Shown piece after piece: positions 1 through 7,023 of a stretch of DNA of 15,095 bases. Below the pieces are notes generated by a model. The model saw only the letters and a program-made list of their open reading frames with translations, was not told the origin of the DNA and did not search any database. Origin of the DNA: CAVRZR01 sp964354215 (GTDB lineage: Bacteria; Actinomycetota; Coriobacteriia; Anaerosomatales; CAVRZR01); NCBI GenBank assembly GCA_964354215.1, contig CAYGYT010000047.1, forward strand, positions 1 to 15,095, in the 5' to 3' direction. How positions within the stretch are numbered: position 1 is the stretch's first letter; every line of letters starts with the position of its first letter. The position numbers and the translations under genes are program-made.

Positions 1-2355
1 GCCACGCAGACCGCGCTGACCGAGGTGACCGTGTCGTGGAGTGTTTCGTCGGACGCCGATTCCGGCCTTGCCTACTACAGTGTGCACAACGCTGCCGACG
101 ATTCGCTCCTCGCGACCACGACGACGCTCTCCTACGTCGCGACGGGGCTTGCAGAGGGCGCGGACCACTCGTTCTACGTGCGGGCGATCGACGTGGCTGG
201 CAACACATCTGCCCCGAGCGCGACCGCGTCCGTGCGGCCCGACTACACGGGGCCGGTTACGACGCTCACGGCCCTTCCGGCCGCGCCTGACGGCACCGCC
301 GGCTGGTACCGCACTCGGCCGCTGCTCACACTGTCGGCGGACGAGCCGGGGCTCAGCTACTACAGCTGGGACAGCACGACCGGGCCGTTCACGGTGTACG
401 TGGCGCCCTTCTCGGCGCTCGAGGGCGTCCACGCGCTCGCGTACTACTCGGTCGACGGCGTGGGCAACACCGAGACGGTGCGTGAGGGTGCCTACCGGGT
501 CGACACTCTCGCGCCCTCGCCGCCCGCGAGCCTGACCGCGACCGCCACGAGCCCGACGACCGCCGACCTCGCCTGGCCGGCCGCGACGGACTCCGGCTCG
601 GGCCTCGGCTTCTACGAGGTCCGCAAGGCGTCCGACGGCTCGCTCGTGGCTACGACCACGGGCGGGTCCTACACGGCGACCGGGCTTTCCGAGGGAACGA
701 CCTACGCCTTCTACGTCCGCGCGATCGACATCGCGGGCAACGCGTCTGGCCCGAGCCCGACCGCGTCCGTGCGCCCCGACTTCACGCCGCCGGTGACGAC
801 TCTCTCCGCCGCTCCGGCCGCACCTGACGGCAACGCCGGCTGGTACCGGACGGTGCCGTCCATCACCCTGACCCCTGACGAGACCGCTGCGACCTACTAC
901 GGTTGGACGGGCGGGGCGTTCCCGCAGCAGACTCGCTACCTGCGCAATGACTACGGCCTCGGACTCATCAACACCGCCGTGGGCACGACTGGCCCTGTGT
1001 CGAACGACTGGGTCGTGACGGGCCAGACGGTTCCCGCCGAGGTGCGCGTGCGCGTGTTCAAGCGTACCGCGGGCGGAGCGATCACGTGGCTCGGCAGCGA
1101 AGTGGTCTATCCGTGGGCCGCTCCTCGCGAGCTTGGCACCGTGACCGTTCCCTACGTCTTCCCTGGTGCCGTGCTCGAGGGCACGGGCGATGTCCTTGGG
1201 GCGGACGTGAGGGTTCGCTACCTCGATGAGATCGCGCCTTCGACGCCCGCCACGTTCACGACCGAAGTGAACCCAGGCGTGTACGGTCCGAGCACGCTCC
1301 AGTTCGTCCTCTTCACGTACATGGACTGGCTCGCCGAGTACGAGACCGACCCGAACGCCTTGTACTTGCTGTTCGGCGGACCGGGCACCTCCTCGTCCCG
1401 GATCGAGGGCCTCGTGCCGCTCCAGGCATATGCGGCGCCTCTCGTCGCGCCCGCGGGAACGAACACACTCACGTACTTCTCGGTCGACAGTGCGGGCAAC
1501 CAAGAATCCCCCGACACTTCAGGCTACAAGGTCGACGCAGCCGCCCCTGCGGCGCCTGTGACGCTCACCGCGACAGCCGTGTCGCAGGACGAGATCCAGC
1601 TCACGTGGACCGCATCGATCGACCCGGTATCCGGTCTCTCGTACTATGAGGTCCGGAGCGCCGCGGACGGCTCCCTCATCGCCACGACGACCGCACCCGC
1701 CTACCTGGTGGGCGGTCTCACACCCGAAACGGCGTACTCGTTCTACGTGCGTTCAGTGGACGTCGCGGGGAACACCTCGGCGAGCAGCCCGATAGCCTCG
1801 GCAACGACCACGCCGGCAGACACGACGCCGCCCACGACGACGCTTTCTGCGAATCCCGCGCAGCCGGACGGCACCAACGGTTGGTACCGGAGCGCGCCCA
1901 GGATCACTCTGGGTACGGGCGAGCCCGGGCCCACGTTCTGGCGCTGGGATTCCGCGGCGTTCCAGAGCTACGCGGGCACGATCACGGCGCAGGAGGGCTC
2001 GCACACGATCGAGTACTACTCGGTCGACTCGCGGGGCAACACCGAGACGGTGCAAGCCCAGGTCTTCCGCGTGGATACGGGCGCTCCGACGGCACCCGGT
2101 TCGGTGGCCGCCACGTCAACCCGCACGAGCGTCACGCTGAACTGGAGCCCGTCGAGCGACGCCGTGTCAGGCATCGGCGGGTACACGATCTACCGCACCT
2201 TCGACGGGTCGCGGGTTGGCACCGCACCGTCGGACGCGACGAGCTACACGGTGTCGGGCCTCTCGCCGGCAAGGAGCTACTCCTTCTTCCTGCGCGCCGC
2301 CGACGTCGCCGGCAACGTCTCGCCGAGAAGCACGGCGGCGGCCGTCTCCACACTG
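1..2355 (+). repeat. Tandem FN3 + Ig-like module repeats inside the multihaem gene
   Basis: The same two-domain unit recurs. Each FN3 carries a FYVRAIDxAGN-like strand and an SLxATTT strand. Each Ig-like module carries a PDGxxGWYR segment and a YYSVDxxGN segment. The FYVR codons fall at 172, 709, 1741 and 2284, giving periods of 537, 1032 and 543 bases. The 537 and 543 base periods are a 179-181 residue unit; the 1032 base period contains a domain insertion. The first two units still share near-identical DNA, for example CCGCGTCCGTGCG at 224 and again at 761, which suggests fairly recent duplication. The Ig-like unit resembles the OmpL47-type modules common in secreted bacterial proteins; that name is from memory of the family pattern. 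Confidence 0.85.
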
Positions 2356-4317
2356 AGGCCACCGCCGTCTTCCGAGGGAACCGCTGCGCCTGGCGTGGCA
2401 GAGACGGGCGAGCCTGCGTACGGGCGCTCTGCTTTCACATACCAGGACCTCTACGACGTCGTGCGCAAGTACGAGGGTGGCTACGCGCAGTTCGATACGA
2501 CGGCGACAGCCATGTACACGGAGAATCCGCACGGCGGCTACGATTCGACGACGAACAAGTGCAAGGTGTGTCACGCGGTGCACCGGGCGCAGGGCGCGTA
2601 CGCGCTGCTCCGTTCGGACAGCGAGGCCGACGCCTGCTCCTACTGCCATGTCGGCTCGGCGCATTCGACGCTGATCGTCTACGACGGCAATGGCGAGGGT
2701 CTCCAGACGACGGTCGGCCACCGCATGGGAGCGAGCACCACCATTCCGGCATCGACAGTCGAGATGACGCTCACCACCGGGACCATGACGACACGCGACG
2801 CGTCTGGCACGGTCACGACGCTCACGGTGAACGTTCGCACGGTCGGAACCCAGAACCGCATGTTCCGGCTCCGCCGGGAGCATGCGACCGCGGAGGCTGG
2901 CATCGGCAGGGATGGCTATCAGCGCATCGGGCCGATGTCGCTCTCCTGCCTGTCGTGCCATGTGGCTCACAACGATACCGACGAGCTGTGGAAGCCCATG
3001 GCATTCCCGGACAACGCGACGAGGATGGTCAGCGGCTATAAGCAGCTGCGAGCGAGTCCTTCCGGATCGATATGGGGTCCTGACAACATGCCCTACGGCG
3101 GAGGCGGCCCGGCGACTGTCTCGTACACGACTGACGGCATGAAGGGATACCGGACCTACACCGACTACCTCGTAACCGGGCTCGTGAACGCGGACAACGT
3201 CATGCGTTCCCCGGAAGGGACACTCACTGCGGGCGTTACCTTCGGAACGGGGAAGACCATCTGGGACTCCCCGGCGTGGCCGGGCCCCGGACTCGAGAGC
3301 ACGTCTGCCGTGGCGGTCGATCCAGCTGGCGTGAACCAGTACGCTCTCTCGGCGTGGTGCGCCGACTGCCACAACACAGCGATCGGCAGCTTCTCGGCCG
3401 GGCGCTTCCCGGAGCTTGGGATGGAATCCCACGAGACCTCGATGACGCATAGCGTGCCCATGATGCCTGCCTACAACGGCCCCGGTCAGTGCTACACCTG
3501 TCACCGCGCCGACCTCTCGCCGAAGCCGACCACCTCGGCCTACGACGAGTCGAAGGCGGCGTGCGAACGCTGCCACTACGGCACGGGCAGCTACGCGGTC
3601 GATCCGGCGCGGGACGCTCCGGGCAAGTCGGACTTCCCGCACTCGGCGCCGGCGAACAGCACATATATGCTTGGCGCATGGACGACGGACGAGTCCGGAA
3701 CGGTCATACCGCTCGCCGAGGTCACGCGCGATGACGTGTGCAAGCGCTGTCACACGATCGGTGCGCAGACGCACGACCATATCGCGCGCGTCGCGTCGAT
3801 GGTAGCGAGCGGGACGCTACCCGGCACCTTCACGGTGGCTCCGTACGGCCCAGGTCCTGCCACCTACAACGTGGCGTGCGGCACCTGCCACCTGATGAAT
3901 ATCAAGGCGGAGCACGCGAAGTCCTCGTCATCGTCGGCCGTCAACGGGTGCGCATCCTGTCACCCGAATCCGCGGGCGAGTGTCTCGGACTGGACGAATA
4001 CCTGCAGCCAGGGCGGCTGCCACGCGACGTATCACACGGAGATGGCGCAGAAGCACACGCAGACTCGCACCGCCAGCTGCGCGGGTGCGGGCGGAAACGA
4101 TCCGTGGTGCCACCCGGGCTACAAGGACCGCGATGTGGCAGCTCTGCACGACGAGGAGTGGGCGTGGTGGGTCGCGTATCCCGACGGCACGTATCCTCAT
4201 CACCCGTACGTCGGCACAGGCACGATGCCCGAGTATGGCTGCGCGCTCTGCCACACATCGCCTACAGCGCCGGCACCCACGCAGGTCAACTGCGACGAGT
4301 GTCATCCGAACCACTAG
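1..4317 (+). CDS. Giant FN3/Ig-like multihaem cytochrome c protein (5' end outside window)
   Basis: The frame is open from the first base to a TAG stop at 4315-4317, giving 1438 visible residues. The first bases already encode an FN3 domain, so the true start lies upstream and the GTG at 25 is not a credible start. The visible order is FN3 (1-240), Ig-like (241-510), FN3 (511-777), Ig-like with a large insertion (778-1530), FN3 (1531-1815), Ig-like (1819-2082), FN3 (2083-2355), a linker, then a haem region (2560-4305) with 11 CXXCH motifs plus one CX4CH and one CX9CH. The first haem pair follows an NPHGGY segment and resembles the doubled-CXXCH family. Haem attachment by the cytochrome c maturation system requires export, so the protein is inferred to be extracellular or wall-bound. 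It ends three residues after the last CXXCH, so there is no C-terminal membrane anchor or LPXTG signal; any anchor must be N-terminal. A role in surface electron transfer is inference. The substrate is unknown. Confidence 0.92.
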   Translation, partial: ATQTALTEVTVSWSVSSDADSGLAYYSVHNAADDSLLATTTTLSYVATGLAEGADHSFYVRAIDVAGNTSAPSATASVRPDYTGPVTTLTALPAAPDGTAGWYRTRPLLTLSADEPGLSYYSWDSTTGPFTVYVAPFSALEGVHALAYYSVDGVGNTETVREGAYRVDTLAPSPPASLTATATSPTTADLAWPAATDSGSGLGFYEVRKASDGSLVATTTGGSYTATGLSEGTTYAFYVRAIDIAGNASGPSPTASVRPDFTPPVTTLSAAPAAPDGNAGWYRTVPSITLTPDETAATYYGWTGGAFPQQTRYLRNDYGLGLINTAVGTTGPVSNDWVVTGQTVPAEVRVRVFKRTAGGAITWLGSEVVYPWAAPRELGTVTVPYVFPGAVLEGTGDVLGADVRVRYLDEIAPSTPATFTTEVNPGVYGPSTLQFVLFTYMDWLAEYETDPNALYLLFGGPGTSSSRIEGLVPLQAYAAPLVAPAGTNTLTYFSVDSAGNQESPDTSGYKVDAAAPAAPVTLTATAVSQDEIQLTWTASIDPVSGLSYYEVRSAADGSLIATTTAPAYLVGGLTPETAYSFYVRSVDVAGNTSASSPIASATTTPADTTPPTTTLSANPAQPDGTNGWYRSAPRITLGTGEPGPTFWRWDSAAFQSYAGTITAQEGSHTIEYYSVDSRGNTETVQAQVFRVDTGAPTAPGSVAATSTRTSVTLNWSPSSDAVSGIGGYTIYRTFDGSRVGTAPSDATSYTVSGLSPARSYSFFLRAADVAGNVSPRSTAAAVSTLRPPPSSEGTAAPGVAETGEPAYGRSAFTYQDLYDVVRKYEGGYAQFDTTATAMYTENPHGGYDSTTNKCKVCHAVHRAQGAYALLRSDSEADACSYCHVGSAHSTLIVYDGNGEGLQTTVGHRMGASTTIPASTVEMTLTTGTMTTRDASGTVTTLTVNVRTVGTQNRMFRLRREHATAEAGIGRDGYQRIGPMSLSCLSCHVAHNDTDELWKPMAFPDNATRMVSGYKQLRASPSGSIWGPDNMPYGGGGPATVSYTTDGMKGYRTYTDYLVTGLVNADNVMRSPEGTLTAGVTFGTGKTIWDSPAWPGPGLESTSAVAVDPAGVNQYALSAWCADCHNTAIGSFSAGRFPELGMESHETSMTHSVPMMPAYNGPGQCYTCHRADLSPKPTTSAYDESKAACERCHYGTGSYAVDPARDAPGKSDFPHSAPANSTYMLGAWTTDESGTVIPLAEVTRDDVCKRCHTIGAQTHDHIARVASMVASGTLPGTFTVAPYGPGPATYNVACGTCHLMNIKAEHAKSSSSSAVNGCASCHPNPRASVSDWTNTCSQGGCHATYHTEMAQKHTQTRTASCAGAGGNDPWCHPGYKDRDVAALHDEEWAWWVAYPDGTYPHHPYVGTGTMPEYGCALCHTSPTAPAPTQVNCDECHPNH
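922..1416 (+). other. Extra ~165-residue domain inserted within the second Ig-like module
   Basis: Aligning the three Ig-like modules by eye, the second one follows the pattern up to YYGWTGGAF. It then departs for about 165 residues and resumes at PLQAYAAPLVAPAG followed by TYFSVDSAGNQE. The inserted stretch has alternating hydrophobic and polar residues typical of beta strands (for example AEVRVRVFKR and GADVRVRYLD) and contains no Cys or haem motif. The period arithmetic (1032 versus about 540 bases) independently gives the same size. I do not recognise a family. A ligand-binding beta-sandwich is possible but unproven. Boundaries are accurate to about 20 bases. Confidence 0.7.
2560..4305 (+). 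other. Haem-attachment array: 11 CXXCH, one CX4CH, one CX9CH
   Basis: CXXCH codons begin at 2560 (CKVCH), 2635 (CSYCH), 2947 (CLSCH), 3358 (CADCH), 3490 (CYTCH), 3562 (CERCH), 3739 (CKRCH), 3877 (CGTCH), 3949 (CASCH), 4240 (CALCH) and 4291 (CDECH). Between the ninth and tenth of these lie CSQGGCH at 4003-4023 (CX4CH) and a Cys at 4078 followed nine residues later by Cys-His ending at 4113 (CX9CH). CX4CH haem sites are known in some cytochromes c3; a CX9CH site would be unusual. Spacing is irregular, with gaps of roughly 100 and 130 residues after the second and third motifs, so this is not a compact small-cytochrome repeat. Many extra His residues are available as distal ligands. Confidence 0.9.
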
Positions 4318-4411
4318 CCCAACCGCTCGGTCCGCCGTCCGCACCGCTCTATCAGCTCTTCAGGCGTACCCGATTGGGGCTGACGGCCTGCCCGTATCCT
4401 CCCTGCTCGTG

Positions 4412-4420
4412 TGCTAGAAT
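4412..4420 (+). promoter_or_regulatory. Extended -10 promoter candidate for leuD
   Basis: TGCTAGAAT matches the extended -10 form TGnTAnnnT. It lies in the 158-base gap between the multihaem gene and leuD. No good -35 is seen at the usual 16-18 base spacing, which fits an extended -10 promoter. A start near 4427 would leave a leader of about 50 bases. It suggests leuD is transcribed separately from the cytochrome gene. No terminator was recognised in this gap. Confidence 0.45.
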
Positions 4421-4475
4421 CTGCGAACCTCGCGCGCGTCGTGTGCCGCAGGTCAGCGTCTGAAGGGAGCCTGGC

Positions 4476-4970
4476 GTGAAGTTCACCGGCACGGCACATC
4501 GCTATGGCCGAGACGTCGATACCGACGTCATCATCCCAGCACGCTACCTGAATACGTCGATTCCGGAGGAACTCGCCACGCACTGCATGGAGGACCTCGA
4601 CGACGCGTTCGTCTCGAAGATGGAGTTTGGTGACATCCTCGTTGCCGAGGAGAACTTCGGCTGCGGTTCGAGCCGCGAGCACGCGCCCATCGCTATCAAG
4701 GCCGCTGGCGTGAGCGTGGTCATCGCCAAGTCCTTCGCGCGCATCTTCTACCGCAACGCGATCAACACAGGGCTCCCGATCATGGAGGCTCCCGAGGCCG
4801 TCGACGGCATCCGAAACGGGGACCGGGTGTCCGTGGACGCGGACACCGGTGTCATCGTGAACGAGACCACGGGCGCCACGTATCGCGCTCAGCCGTTCCC
4901 GCCATTCATCAAGGACATCATCGAACGGGGCGGTCTCATCGAGTCCGTGAAGGCACGGATCGGGAACTGA
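4476..4970 (+). CDS. leuD: 3-isopropylmalate dehydratase small subunit
   Basis: The small subunit partners with LeuC, an iron-sulphur protein, to isomerise 2-isopropylmalate to 3-isopropylmalate in cytoplasmic leucine synthesis. The 164-residue product shows the family signatures DVDTDVIIPARYL (residues 13-25), NFGCGSSREHAP (60-71), which forms the swivelling substrate loop, and AKSFARIFYRNAINTGLP (84-101). The length matches the short LeuD form of archaea and many anaerobes rather than the roughly 200-residue enterobacterial form. The GTG start is supported by GAAGGGA at 4462-4468, seven bases upstream. leuC is not in the visible region: the gene just upstream is the multihaem protein. The next gene begins 14 bases after the stop, so the two are probably cotranscribed. 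A homoaconitase or citramalate-pathway small subunit is a close alternative, but leuB nearby favours leucine. Confidence 0.93.
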   Translation: MKFTGTAHRYGRDVDTDVIIPARYLNTSIPEELATHCMEDLDDAFVSKMEFGDILVAEENFGCGSSREHAPIAIKAAGVSVVIAKSFARIFYRNAINTGLPIMEAPEAVDGIRNGDRVSVDADTGVIVNETTGATYRAQPFPPFIKDIIERGGLIESVKARIGN

Positions 4971-4984
4971 TCGGCGGGCGGGCG

Positions 4985-6838
4985 GTGGTCAAGCCTCAAG
5001 GATCGTCGCCCTCAAGATCCGCGGTCTGGCTGTACCTGTCTCTGGCTGCAGCACTCCTCGCGCTTCTCGTCAGCTTCTCCCCATTCGGCGTGGACCAGTC
5101 CATGGACCTGCCACTGCTCTCGCTTGCCCTGACGGGCCTGGTCACTGCCGCGCTTCTGCCGAAGGGCCGGCAGGCGGGTGCGCTCCTGCGCTGGCGCGTC
5201 GCGTGGGCGTGGACCGCGTGGCTCGGTTGGGCGCTCCTGTCCGCGCTTGTCTCCGGCCGAGGGTTCGTCGCATTCTCCGGAACACCATTCAACCTCATGG
5301 GATGGTTCACCGTCGCCGTGGTCGGCTCGATCGCGCTTGCCTCGGCCGCGTCGGGAACGGGCATGCGCACGGCCCTACAGCGGCTCGCGCCGATCGTGGT
5401 TGGTGTGGAGGCGGTGTTCGTGCTCCTCGACTGGCTGCAGGGCGCGAGCGAGCTCGGTGGGACGCTCTCGAACTCAACGTACCTGGCCGAGGTCCTGGTC
5501 CTGTTCCTGCCCCTCGTGGCGGATTCGGCCCTGAGCGCCGGGAAGACCCGGGAGCGTGTCTGGCGGTGGGCTGTCGTCGCTTCCGGCCTCGCCGCAGTGG
5601 TGTGGGCGAGCGCCCGGGCGGCGCTTCTGGGGCTCCTCGTGTGGGCGGCGGTGTTGGCCTTCATCGAGCTCCGTCGTCGCGCCAACTGGTCGACCGGGCG
5701 CGTCCTGGGTGTCGTGGGCGGCTGTGCAGTGGCCGTGCTCGCGCTGGTGGCGGTACTCGGACGCTCTCGGATTGTGTCCGGACTGGGCTGGACGGCCGCG
5801 GTGCGGGCGAACATATGGCAGCCAGTCGCCAAGGCGGTCGGACTCAGACCCCTCTTTGGCTGGGGACCGGACGGGTACCAGGCAGCGGTGTACGGATTCG
5901 TGAAGCCCCCGACGGTCCATGGCATCGGGTTCGGTCAGGTCGCCCCCGACCCGCACAACCTGCTCGTCTGGATCGTCGTGTCGACCGGTGTCGTCGGGCT
6001 CGCGCTCTTCGCCTGGCTGGCGTTCGAGATCGGGCGCAATTGGGTGAAGCAGGCGAGGGCCCGGAGCGGGCCAACCGTAGCTCCGTTCGTGGCGGGCGCC
6101 CTGCTCTACGCATTCGTGGCCCTCAGTGCGCCAACAGCACTGCAGACGCTCCCGCTGGCCGCTCTTGTCATTGGGGCGTCGCTGCGTATCGAGCGTGCCG
6201 ACTCCTCGGCCAGCTCGATCCGAGTGGCAGAGCTCGCCACGCGCGCACTTGCCATCACGCTGTCGCTGCTGCTCTGCGCGATGGCGACTACGCGCCTGTC
6301 GATCGCCCGCGAGGACCAACCGGGCGGCTACGACCCGGTTCGCACGCAGCGCGCCGCCGACCTCTGGCGCATCGACCCGTTCCTCTACTACCAAGCCTCG
6401 ATCGGCTGGGGCTACGCGGCCGCGCGTGGGACGCAGTCGGTGCCGACCGCAGATGCCGACCTCGCTGCGATCAGGCGAGCGGTCGCCCTCGCGCCTACCG
6501 ACCCCGTGTACCAGACGGAACTCGCGCGTACGCTCGCGTTCTACCGCGCGCCACGCGAGACCGTCTCGGCGGCGTTCGAACGCGCGCTCGAGCTCTTCCC
6601 GAACTCCCCGGATGCACGCACGTCCTACGCCGGGTACCTCATCGCTCAAGGCGACTTGCCCGCCGCCCGTCGGGAGCTCGATCGCGTGCGCACCCTCGAG
6701 GACCTGCCCGCAGTCATGCGTGCGAACGCCGCCTACTTCCGTGCGCTGGGCGATTCGGCGAGAGCTGCGGGGTGGGAGGCGAAACAAGAGGCGGCCGAGG
6801 CGGCCGACACGTCGGGGCCGTCGGATGGAGGTCCGTGA
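4985..6838 (+). CDS. O-antigen ligase/polymerase-like (Wzy/WaaL) membrane protein with C-terminal TPR-like region
   Basis: This 617-residue protein has about ten to twelve hydrophobic segments in residues 14-435, then a soluble tail. Family marks are GTLSNSTYLAEV (159-170), ASARAALLG (208-216), RANIW (274-278), FGWGPDGY (291-298) and PHNLLVWIVVSTGVVGL (323-339). The FGWG and PHN elements lie in the large extracytoplasmic loop typical of O-antigen ligase and Wzy polymerases. Residues 485-600 hold alanine-rich helical pairs (AIRRAVALAPTDPVY, FERALELFPNSPDARTSYAGYL) that read as TPR repeats. Such proteins join lipid-linked glycans to one another or to an acceptor outside the membrane. Whether this one is a polymerase, a ligase or a protein O-oligosaccharyltransferase cannot be told from sequence. 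The GTG start has only a G-rich run upstream, but it precedes the first membrane helix, so a later start is unlikely. It sits between leuD and leuB. Confidence 0.85.
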   Translation: MVKPQGSSPSRSAVWLYLSLAAALLALLVSFSPFGVDQSMDLPLLSLALTGLVTAALLPKGRQAGALLRWRVAWAWTAWLGWALLSALVSGRGFVAFSGTPFNLMGWFTVAVVGSIALASAASGTGMRTALQRLAPIVVGVEAVFVLLDWLQGASELGGTLSNSTYLAEVLVLFLPLVADSALSAGKTRERVWRWAVVASGLAAVVWASARAALLGLLVWAAVLAFIELRRRANWSTGRVLGVVGGCAVAVLALVAVLGRSRIVSGLGWTAAVRANIWQPVAKAVGLRPLFGWGPDGYQAAVYGFVKPPTVHGIGFGQVAPDPHNLLVWIVVSTGVVGLALFAWLAFEIGRNWVKQARARSGPTVAPFVAGALLYAFVALSAPTALQTLPLAALVIGASLRIERADSSASSIRVAELATRALAITLSLLLCAMATTRLSIAREDQPGGYDPVRTQRAADLWRIDPFLYYQASIGWGYAAARGTQSVPTADADLAAIRRAVALAPTDPVYQTELARTLAFYRAPRETVSAAFERALELFPNSPDARTSYAGYLIAQGDLPAARRELDRVRTLEDLPAVMRANAAYFRALGDSARAAGWEAKQEAAEAADTSGPSDGGP

Positions 6839-6881
6839 CGGGCGGGGGCGCCACTTCTCGGCCGTGTGAGCGACTCTCGCG

Positions 6882-6890
6882 TGATACACT
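6882..6890 (+). promoter_or_regulatory. Extended -10 promoter candidate for leuB
   Basis: TGATACACT fits the extended -10 pattern and stands out as AT-rich in a GC-rich 185-base gap. No convincing -35 is present. A start near 6897 would give a leader of about 127 bases before the leuB GTG. This leader begins with a small perfect hairpin, CCTCG (6905-6909) pairing with CGAGG (6915-6919). No leucine-rich leader peptide and no T-box-like element was recognised. Confidence 0.4.
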
Positions 6891-7008
6891 GGCGCACACC
6901 CTGACCTCGGCATTCGAGGATGGACGACGACGTATCGAGCGAAACGGCCTGGTCGAGTCTGCGAGGGCTCGGCTTCGTCGCCAAGCACGACCGGGCGGTC
7001 CTATCGGA

Positions 7009-7019
7009 AGGAAAGGAAG
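7009..7019 (+). promoter_or_regulatory. Strong ribosome binding site that fixes the leuB start
   Basis: AGGAAAGGAAG is a double purine-rich Shine-Dalgarno sequence ending four bases before GTG 7024. The same reading frame stays open far upstream, across the O-antigen ligase-like gene. This site, and the EFRIAVLPGDGIGPE start typical of LeuB, show that translation starts at 7024. Confidence 0.75.
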
Positions 7020-7023
7020 CATC

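Noticed and set aside
2167..3780. Long open frame on the minus strand opposite the multihaem gene
   Set aside because: It is an Arg- and Ala-rich antisense shadow with no family motif, while the plus frame carries the FN3 repeats and CXXCH motifs.
4318..4411. Terminator after the multihaem gene
   Set aside because: Looked for a GC stem with a T-run and found neither.
5474..6988. Long minus-strand open frame opposite the O-antigen ligase-like gene
   Set aside because: Arg-rich shadow; the plus frame has clear membrane helices and FGWG and PHN motifs.
5203..7023. Upstream extension of the leuB frame
   Set aside because: It overlaps the O-antigen ligase-like gene in another frame and translates to Arg/Gly-rich nonsense; the LeuB N-terminus and ribosome site fix the start at 7024.
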